Shown: in pieces, positions 43,405 through 50,228 of the stretch
Numbering within the stretch: the stretch's first letter is position 1
Layout: each line of letters begins with the position of its first letter
DNA from: Parcubacteria group bacterium
Lineage (GTDB): Bacteria > Patescibacteriota > Patescibacteriia > UBA9934 > GWF2-40-263
NCBI GenBank assembly: GCA_013204395.1
Contig: JABMNZ010000009.1
Span: 1-52,985, forward strand
Length of the DNA: 52,985 nt
Reading direction: 5' to 3'
Made by a program: the position numbers and the translations under genes
Notes under the pieces: model-generated
Told to the model about the DNA's origin: nothing
Database searches by the model: none
What the model saw: the letters and a program-made list of their open reading frames with translations, nothing else

Positions 43405-45729
43405 ATGAAGCAGACACTGATGGCGATCCTGATCGTCCTGATGGGACTGACGAGCGGATGTGACAAGATCTCTCCGTTCGTTGATGAAGCATTGCGGGTA
43501 ACCGTATGCGATCGCGATGGCGATGGCTTCATGCGAAGCGGCGAGTACTGCGCTGGCACCGACTGCAACGACGGCGACAACAGCATCCTGGACGCCAGAG
43601 GTTGGTTCCAGGACGTCGACCGCGACACCTACGGTGCCGGAGAAATCGAGTACCATTGCAGCCAGCCTGAGGGCTACGTGCCAGAGGGTGGTGACTGCGA
43701 TGACACCGAAGAGCTTGTGAATCCCGCTGGGATCGAGTCCTGCAATGAGGTAGACGACGACTGCGACGGACAGACCGATGAGGAGAACATCCTCACCTGG
43801 TACCTGGACGCGGATCACGATACCTACGGCAACCCCGAGGTCTCGCAGATGATCTGCATGCAGCCTGAAGGCTACGTCGTCAACACTCTGGACTGCGATG
43901 ACACCGACAACACGATCAACCCAGATGGCATCGAAGTTTGCGACGACGAGATCGACCAGGACTGCAATGGACTAGTCGACGACGCCGATGGCTCACAACT
44001 CTGGTTTGCAGACGTGGACATGGATAGCTTCGGCGATCCTGGTGTCCGGTTCTACTCGTGCGAAGTGGAAGTTGAAGGCTACGTGCTCAACGACATGGAT
44101 TGCGACGACGCAGACCTGGACATTCATCCTGATGCAAGCGAAGCATGCAACGACGGAATCGACAACGATTGCGACGGAGAGGTGGATACCGACGCTGTGG
44201 ACACTAACTGGTACCGCGACGAGGACGGTGACGGCTATGGCGATGAGGACCAGGTTCTCCTCGACTGCTCTCCCCCTGAGGGCTACGTCGGGAACACTGG
44301 GGATTGTGAGGATACACTCGTAGACGTGAACCCTCTGGGAACCGAGATCTGCAACGACTGGCTCGACAACGACTGCGATGGAACATCCAATGGATGCGAT
44401 CCGAGCGGGGAAATTGCGATCACGGACGCAGACCTTGTGTTCACAGGGAATGCTTTCGCTGATGAGTTCAGCACTGCTTCATGCACCGCTGACTTCAACG
44501 GTGATGGTACGTTTGATCTTGTAGTCACTGCTCCAAAAACTGACATTCCAGACGCATTCAGTGGAGCTGTCTACGTGTTCCTGGGTCCAATCACAAGTGG
44601 AGTCACTGCTGCAAACGCAGACATAACCATCGATGGCCCACCAGGCTCAGCGCTTCTTGGAACAGGTCTGGCCTGTTCTCAAGACGTAACCGGAAACGGT
44701 GTGAGTGACCTGATCATCGAAGCACGTGGAGTGGGCTCTGTGCACATCGTCGAAGGTGCGAGTCTTTCTCCGGGAGAGTACGGGATAGACGACGTCGCCA
44801 CTTACACCATCACAGTCAATGGATTGACGGATTTCGGAATCGCCGTCGCACCAGACTTGAATAGTGATGGATTGGGAGAGCTTCTCATTGGTGCAGGTGA
44901 AAACGACACCACATTCACAGACGCAGGTGCTGTGTTCCTGATCCTCTCATCTGACCTTGTTCCTGGTGAACAAGCCGCAAGCACGATCGCCTACGCGACC
45001 TACATCGGCGAGGCTGCGTCCGACGCCTTGGGCCAGTCGATCTCAGTCATGGAAGACATCGACGGAGATGGTCTGCAAGACCTCCTCCTTGGAGCTCCTG
45101 GTAACGACGAATCAGCAAGCAACGCTGGAGCGGTATACCTGATCTTGAGTAGCTCTCTGACAGATGGTGTACAAAGCGTGGAAACGGCAACCTTCGCCAA
45201 GTTCATTGGAGCCGCTTCGGGAAATGCTCTTGGAATGACGGTCTTCAATGCTGGTGACACAGACGGAGACCTACTCAGCGAAATTGGAGTAGGTACATCA
45301 AGTGCCGGAATCTACCTCATATCTGGTTCCACTGTCACAGGTGGAACTCAAGGTGTGGCAGCAGCTTCAGTCACTCAGCTGACAGGCGAAACAAGTGGAG
45401 GCAACATTGGATCTGATCACTTCGGAATTCATGGTGACCTCAACAGCGACGGCTTCAGCGATCTGCTCATCGGATCGACTTCAAGCGACTGGGTCGATAC
45501 AAACGCAGGTTCCTGCTACCTGTTCTATGGACCACTGCCTACCGGAAGCATCAGTGTAGGAAATGCTGACCTGATCATCCGCGGACAAACCAGCTTCGAC
45601 GAGTTGGGCAACTTCGCCTCATTCTCTCCTGACCTAAATGCTGATGGGTATGACGAACTACTCGTGAGCAGCATTTACTCGCCAACAAATAAAGGGTCTC
45701 TGGAGATCTTCTACGGCGGCGGCTACTAG
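43405..45729 (+). CDS. Lipoprotein with MopE repeats and a seven-repeat FG-GAP domain (GC-rich)
   Basis: 774 aa, SD GGAGG before ATG. A lipoprotein signal ends in LTSGC (Cys19). Residues about 28-330 hold four to five Cys-rich units with GYV..D.DCDD, NP.G.E.C and DNDCDG cores, as in MopE-type putative metal-binding repeats. From about 340 to the end there are seven FG-GAP-like units, each with a D.N.DG..ELL/IG core (for example DLNSDGLGELLIG and DIDGDGLQDLLLG), suited to a seven-bladed calcium-binding propeller. The protein should be outside the cell and bind metal or a surface partner. The first half looks more GC-rich than the second. Such fusions are common in Myxococcota-type genomes. The gene stands alone, divergent from valS, with its own terminator. 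Confidence 0.87.
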   Translation: MKQTLMAILIVLMGLTSGCDKISPFVDEALRVTVCDRDGDGFMRSGEYCAGTDCNDGDNSILDARGWFQDVDRDTYGAGEIEYHCSQPEGYVPEGGDCDDTEELVNPAGIESCNEVDDDCDGQTDEENILTWYLDADHDTYGNPEVSQMICMQPEGYVVNTLDCDDTDNTINPDGIEVCDDEIDQDCNGLVDDADGSQLWFADVDMDSFGDPGVRFYSCEVEVEGYVLNDMDCDDADLDIHPDASEACNDGIDNDCDGEVDTDAVDTNWYRDEDGDGYGDEDQVLLDCSPPEGYVGNTGDCEDTLVDVNPLGTEICNDWLDNDCDGTSNGCDPSGEIAITDADLVFTGNAFADEFSTASCTADFNGDGTFDLVVTAPKTDIPDAFSGAVYVFLGPITSGVTAANADITIDGPPGSALLGTGLACSQDVTGNGVSDLIIEARGVGSVHIVEGASLSPGEYGIDDVATYTITVNGLTDFGIAVAPDLNSDGLGELLIGAGENDTTFTDAGAVFLILSSDLVPGEQAASTIAYATYIGEAASDALGQSISVMEDIDGDGLQDLLLGAPGNDESASNAGAVYLILSSSLTDGVQSVETATFAKFIGAASGNALGMTVFNAGDTDGDLLSEIGVGTSSAGIYLISGSTVTGGTQGVAAASVTQLTGETSGGNIGSDHFGIHGDLNSDGFSDLLIGSTSSDWVDTNAGSCYLFYGPLPTGSISVGNADLIIRGQTSFDELGNFASFSPDLNADGYDELLVSSIYSPTNKGSLEIFYGGGY

Positions 45730-45754
45730 CCCCGCAAACCACCAATCAACGGCT

Positions 45755-45796
45755 GACCCACTATTAGCTCTTACGGAGCGAAGGTGGGTCTTTTTT
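45755..45796 (+). terminator. Terminator of the MopE/FG-GAP gene
   Basis: GACCCAC ... GTGGGTC with an inner CTC/GAG pair, followed by TTTTTTG. It lies 26 bases past the stop codon. Confidence 0.88.
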
Positions 45797-45909
45797 GTTG
45801 ATAAGTTAGCCCTTGACGATATGTCGAATTCCTTGTAGTTTAGCCCCTTACCCCTGCTTGTTGTCGGTAAGTAACACATTTAAAACTTACACGATTAGCA
45901 ACCCAAAAC

Positions 45910-47046
45910 ATGGCCCTTAAAGAGTCACAACAGCTACTAGAAGCCATTAAGCGGAGCTCTCGCCCGCTTATTTGTGTTCCATCAGCGGGAGGTGCAGATG
46001 CGTATGCCTCAGCAATTGGATTGTCTCGAGTTTTAAAGAAGCTTGAGAAGAATCCAGTGATCGTGGCAGCAGATGGTGCAGCTCCACAAAACCTACATTT
46101 TCTTGATGGCCATGAGGAGGTTCAGCCCAAGTTAGAAAACCTTCGTCAATTTGTCATTGAGCTAGACGCCAGCAAAACGAAAGTTGATGAGCTCACCTAC
46201 GAGCACAAAGACGACAAGCTCTTTGTCTACCTCTCTCCAAAAAAAGGTTTCTGGGATAAGAATGATGTTCGCACCAGCGCCAGTGGATACCGCTTTGATC
46301 TAATCATCTGCATTGGATCTCCAGACTATGAATCCTGTGCGCAGCTTTACTCGGACAACGCAGACTTCTTCTACCGCACACCTGTTATCAATATCGACCA
46401 CTCCCCTGACAATGAGCACTACGGTCAAATCAATTTGGTGGACCTGACTGCTAGTGCCTGTGGTGAAGTGTGTCATGACCTCATCGAATCAATCGAGCCA
46501 GGCCTGATTGACGACGAGGTTGCAACAGCTTTTTTGACCGGCATGATCGCAAAAACAAAATCTTTCAAAACTAAAGGGGTCACTCCCAAGACACTTCAAA
46601 CAGCCAGTAAGCTGATTGCCAAAGGAGCTAAGCGTGATGAGATCGTTGGACGCCTATACCGCACGCGCTCCATCCCAACACTGCGCCTATGGGGACGTGC
46701 GCTAGCAAGACTTAAAGTTGACGAGAAAGCTAAGATTGTCTGGACACTCCTTTCCCAGCAAGACTTTCTTCACGCAGGAGCGAGTGAAGATGGTCTCACA
46801 GATGTTATTGATGAGCTTATTGCCTCCTCACCGGACGCTAAGGTAGTTGTCCTGATCTACGAGATGGCTGACAGAAACATTTGTGCCATTGTCCGTACAG
46901 AAAGGCCCATGGACGCTATAGCCCTCACTCGAGGCTTCAGTGCGTCAGGAACAAGAGAGGAGGTACGACTGTGCTTCACAAAGAAAACCGTTGTCCAAGT
47001 AGAGGAAGACTTGCTCAATAAAATAAAATCTCATATAGCAAAATAG
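45910..47046 (+). CDS. DHH-family phosphoesterase-like protein with degenerate motif I
   Basis: 378 aa. Its fold order matches NrnA/RecJ-type DHH phosphoesterases, which cut short oligoribonucleotides or cyclic dinucleotides. Motif III reads NIDHSPDN (about 155-162) where active members have NIDHHxxN. The motif-I region is VPSAGGADAYASAIGLSRVL (about 23-42), lacking the usual His and first metal-binding Asp pattern. Two lost metal ligands suggest a catalytically weak or regulatory protein. The C-terminal DHHA1-like part is present (IYEMADRNICAIVR), with the family's RGFSASG near 354-360. It stands alone, converging with the Wzy-TPR gene. No SD is clear. Confidence 0.83.
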   Translation: MALKESQQLLEAIKRSSRPLICVPSAGGADAYASAIGLSRVLKKLEKNPVIVAADGAAPQNLHFLDGHEEVQPKLENLRQFVIELDASKTKVDELTYEHKDDKLFVYLSPKKGFWDKNDVRTSASGYRFDLIICIGSPDYESCAQLYSDNADFFYRTPVINIDHSPDNEHYGQINLVDLTASACGEVCHDLIESIEPGLIDDEVATAFLTGMIAKTKSFKTKGVTPKTLQTASKLIAKGAKRDEIVGRLYRTRSIPTLRLWGRALARLKVDEKAKIVWTLLSQQDFLHAGASEDGLTDVIDELIASSPDAKVVVLIYEMADRNICAIVRTERPMDAIALTRGFSASGTREEVRLCFTKKTVVQVEEDLLNKIKSHIAK

Positions 47047-47068
47047 CCCCGTGTTGCGGGGCTATTTT
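47041..47068. terminator. Bidirectional terminator between convergent genes
   Basis: AAATAGCCCCG, loop TGTTG, CGGGGCTATTTTT: 11-bp perfect stem. Its left arm covers the DHH-like gene's TAG stop, and it also serves the convergent Wzy-TPR gene. Confidence 0.9.
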
Positions 47069-47078
47069 TGTTTGTCTC

Positions 47079-49592
47079 TTATTCTGTCACTTCTTCTTCT
47101 GCGGCAGGCTCTTCATCCACCACTTCATCTGTTGTCTCTTCTGCCGGAGCTTCTTCGACAACCTCCCCTTCATCAACCTGCGTTGCTGTTCCCTGTCCAG
47201 CCTGGATTGGCTCAGGAATAGTGGTGGTCAACTCTCCGTTTAACATTCGCTGCAGACGAGTCTTAGCCACTTCGTTTTCAGGATTCAATTGCACGACACG
47301 TCTGACGGTATCAATCGCAGCATCCTGCTTGTCAGAAATCTCATACATTGACGCGAGGTACCAAAGGGCATTTGAATAATTTGGATTGAGTTCAACAATA
47401 CGAGCCAACTCAGATGTTGCTGTCTCATACTCACCTAGACGAATGAGTAACTGAGAAAGCTGGAACGCTAAACCTGTATCAGCTGGATTATTGTTACGCA
47501 AGGCAACTAATCGTCCCAACGCTTGGTCAAGACGACCCTGACGCTCGTACGTAGCCGCTAGATAGTAATGAGCTGGTAGATAGTCTGACTTGAACTGAAT
47601 GGCTGTGGTAAATGCCTGCTCTGCCGTAGCGAGAAGATTTGCTTCTTGCTGTGCAGCTGCGGCAGCTGTGTCTGGATCCTCAGAAGCCTTAAGAGACCTA
47701 GCACGATCAGCTACGGTCAAATACACACGCCCAAGGTTTGTTCTGTGCACAGGGTTTGTGCCTTCAAGTTGAATCGTGTTCAAAAAGGCTTGTGCCGCTA
47801 GATCCTCTGCCCCTTGAGCAAAACTCATAAGGTCGCGATACATGGAACCTTGAACCACCCAGTTTGAAACGTAATTTGGTTCAATGTTTGTTGCCCTATT
47901 TGATGTCTCAATGGCCTTGGTCACGATATCAATCACCACCTGTGTCTGCTCTGTTGTGAGCTCGGCGCCTTCTGCGGCAGCTATCGTCTCACGAGCCTGT
48001 CTGAGATAGGCAGAGCTGAGATTTCTGTTATACGCATCTGAGTAAGGATTCAATTTTACTGCTGTGTTTAATTCTGCAATCACTTCTTCAATCCCAACCC
48101 CCTCTTTATCTAATTCAACAGCATTGGCAAAGGCAACTTCTGCAGCGAATCTAGATCCAGTTATGAACAAAGATCCAAGAACCGCGACAGCTACCACCAC
48201 AAAGGCAAACGATGTTGCCAAGCCAAGTTTTGGAGATCGAGCAAAATCGCTCTTCCAAACCTTCAGTGTTACCTGTGAGGCAAGAAGGCCGGTGAATCCC
48301 CAAAGCATGAACGACATGGTCATGTTTGAGGAATATAGAATGTGAGAAAGAAGTAGAACGGCCCAACCAATAAACATGACATAGGTCATTTTCCACTCTT
48401 CATGGTCTCGCTCGAGGATTAGGCGTCCAAGGGCTTTTACAGCCACCCATCCCATAAGAACGAGCCAAAGCACTGTTCCAACAAGACCAATACTTGCAAC
48501 CATGGTCATCAGAGCGCTCTTTGCTCGGTCAAATCTTAGAGTCCAAAATTGAGAAGCATTAACTTCTGCTGGTTTGTAAGCCAAGTAGTCATACAACCAA
48601 GTTCCGGGTCCAGATCCAAACAGAAGCTGTCCTGTACTTACATTTAATGTCTCTTTTGAAATGTCCCAACTTGTTCCATAACTAGGAGAAACAACAATTG
48701 GCAAACTTAGGTTCAATGGAGAACGTAGGAAAAGGAAAAGAATACTGACCAACAGCACGACAAGCGGGAGTGCGAACCTACGTGGGTTCGGAAACTCTTG
48801 CGATTGGATAAAGACGAATACACCAAGAAGGATCACTCCTACAATGTTGATAATCCAGAACAAACCAAAATCAATGGCAATAAGAGCAATGAGGTTCACG
48901 ATCGTCACAAAAACGATCATTCCACGCATCACGTTTCCCAGTGTGCCCAATGGAATAACTCGATCACGTCCCTGCTGTGATACAAGCCACATGGCCATAC
49001 CAACAAACATCATGGTAGACATGAATGTGATGAACCCGTTAATAGTTCCAACAGTGTTGAATCCACGAGACTGTGCGAAATCAAACGGCAAGTGCACTAG
49101 ATCAAACATTCCAAACAATGCGATCAAACCACCAATTGAAGAGGAAAGAAGCAGTGCAAAGAGGATGTTGCGCTGTACCAATGTTGAGCTAAAACCGTTC
49201 ATGAGCACATAGAAGAGCAAAACGAACATTGTCATGGACAGGAAGCTTGTGTACTCCTGTGACGCTTGCCCTACCCATGTCTGATAACCAGCAATCGACA
49301 TGATTGAGGAAACCAACATAGCTAGAAAAAACAGGCCTGGTACAACATTTAACCATCCTGACTTAAACGTGAGCCTTTTGCTCAACACCATCTGTCCAAG
49401 CCAAGCAACTAGCCCGACCGCGGTTAAGATGACTAAAAGCATCTGCTTATTTACCTCAAGTGCATTAGTTGTCCATGGTAGGAAGAATAGTGGGACCAGG
49501 AAAAATAGTAGGTAGGTCGCCCATCTTGTTACCATGGAGAACACGTCTTGTGCCTCCTTTGCTCGGCTTGTAGCCGTAGAAACCGTTGGCAT
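47079..49592 (-). CDS. Wzy/O-antigen-ligase-like membrane protein with C-terminal TPR domain
   Basis: 837 aa. About twelve hydrophobic segments fill residues 20-480. A loop with FGSGPGTWLYDYLAYKP (about 330-346) is typical of PglL/WaaL-like proteins. Residues about 500-790 are TPR-like helices (for example NALWYLASMYEISDKQDAAIDTVRRVVQLNPEN), followed by an acidic tail rich in Glu and Val (EEAPAEETTDEVVDEE). TPR-fused members of the family are known and may dock partner proteins while the membrane part joins sugars; the acceptor is unknown. It is separated by 16 bases from the small membrane protein gene upstream, so both are probably co-transcribed. Confidence 0.85.
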   Translation of the reverse strand: MPTVSTATSRAKEAQDVFSMVTRWATYLLFFLVPLFFLPWTTNALEVNKQMLLVILTAVGLVAWLGQMVLSKRLTFKSGWLNVVPGLFFLAMLVSSIMSIAGYQTWVGQASQEYTSFLSMTMFVLLFYVLMNGFSSTLVQRNILFALLLSSSIGGLIALFGMFDLVHLPFDFAQSRGFNTVGTINGFITFMSTMMFVGMAMWLVSQQGRDRVIPLGTLGNVMRGMIVFVTIVNLIALIAIDFGLFWIINIVGVILLGVFVFIQSQEFPNPRRFALPLVVLLVSILFLFLRSPLNLSLPIVVSPSYGTSWDISKETLNVSTGQLLFGSGPGTWLYDYLAYKPAEVNASQFWTLRFDRAKSALMTMVASIGLVGTVLWLVLMGWVAVKALGRLILERDHEEWKMTYVMFIGWAVLLLSHILYSSNMTMSFMLWGFTGLLASQVTLKVWKSDFARSPKLGLATSFAFVVVAVAVLGSLFITGSRFAAEVAFANAVELDKEGVGIEEVIAELNTAVKLNPYSDAYNRNLSSAYLRQARETIAAAEGAELTTEQTQVVIDIVTKAIETSNRATNIEPNYVSNWVVQGSMYRDLMSFAQGAEDLAAQAFLNTIQLEGTNPVHRTNLGRVYLTVADRARSLKASEDPDTAAAAAQQEANLLATAEQAFTTAIQFKSDYLPAHYYLAATYERQGRLDQALGRLVALRNNNPADTGLAFQLSQLLIRLGEYETATSELARIVELNPNYSNALWYLASMYEISDKQDAAIDTVRRVVQLNPENEVAKTRLQRMLNGELTTTIPEPIQAGQGTATQVDEGEVVEEAPAEETTDEVVDEEPAAEEEVTE

Positions 49593-49608
49593 AAAATCTG
49601 TGAATCAG

Positions 49609-50067
49609 TTAGTTACTAGACTTGTATTGATTAATAGCTTGAACGACTTTTGAGTCGTCCTTCATATCTTCGATAAAGAGAATGTGTTCAGGATTGATCA
49701 TCATCTTGTCCGTAGGTCCATGAGCCTCATTACCTAATTTTACAAGAGCAAGATTTGATGTTTGATCTATAGCCACTCCACCAGACTGTAGGTAGAAGAC
49801 ATCTGTAAGAGTGTAGAAGCCCCCCGTGTCCATATCAAGTTCTCCAAAATAGACTTGGCCATTATCTACAAAAATTGCTTGATACTGACCTGAGGCGATT
49901 GGCCCTGAAGCATTGCTTCCACCCCCACCATAGACGTACCAAGCGCCAGCAAGAAGAGCTAGCAAAATCAGCACACCTGCCCAGATCCATCCCTGATTTT
50001 TTTTAGACGATCCTCCGCCAGAAACCCTTCCTATTGGTCCGCGATTCATTTTTGAATCTATTGCCAT
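49609..50067 (-). CDS. Small single-span membrane protein, unknown function
   Basis: 152 aa. A Ser/Gly/Lys-rich N-terminus precedes one span (GWIWAGVLILLALLAGAWYVY, about 26-46). The rest is a compact beta-rich outside domain (YQAIFVDNGQVYFGELDMDTGGFYTL) with no family I recognise. Start ATG 50067 has a nearby -35/-10 pair; an in-frame ATG follows 18 bases later. Position suggests a partner of the Wzy-TPR protein. Confidence 0.72.
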   Translation of the reverse strand: MAIDSKMNRGPIGRVSGGGSSKKNQGWIWAGVLILLALLAGAWYVYGGGGSNASGPIASGQYQAIFVDNGQVYFGELDMDTGGFYTLTDVFYLQSGGVAIDQTSNLALVKLGNEAHGPTDKMMINPEHILFIEDMKDDSKVVQAINQYKSSN

Positions 50068-50097
50068 AAAACTGAAAATCCAAGATTAACGATGCTT

Positions 50098-50126
50098 ATG
50101 TTACCGCATGATTCTAGTAGTGACAA
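50098..50126 (-). promoter_or_regulatory. Promoter for the small membrane protein/Wzy-TPR unit
   Basis: Minus-strand TTGTCA (50126-50121), 17-base spacer, TAACAT (50103-50098). The leader is about 24 bases. Confidence 0.6.
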
Positions 50127-50181
50127 GTGAGTTACGGACAAGTTTTGCACAGTAATTAGGCGTAGAAGTTCTCCAAAACCC

Positions 50182-50211
50182 AAAGACGAGACCCACTTGG
50201 ATCTCGTCTTT
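50182..50211. terminator. Terminator after the giant beta-helical gene
   Basis: AAAGACGAGA, loop CCCACTTGGA, TCTCGTCTTT: a 10-bp perfect stem, about 20 bases after the stop codon on the minus strand. T runs are short. Confidence 0.7.
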
Positions 50212-50228
50212 TCTATTACTGATTTTGT

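Noticed and set aside
43207-43818. N-terminal extension of valS in the ORF track (204 extra residues)
   Set aside because: The extension is antisense to the MopE/FG-GAP gene and has no ValRS similarity; the internal ATG at 43206 fits family length and promoter.
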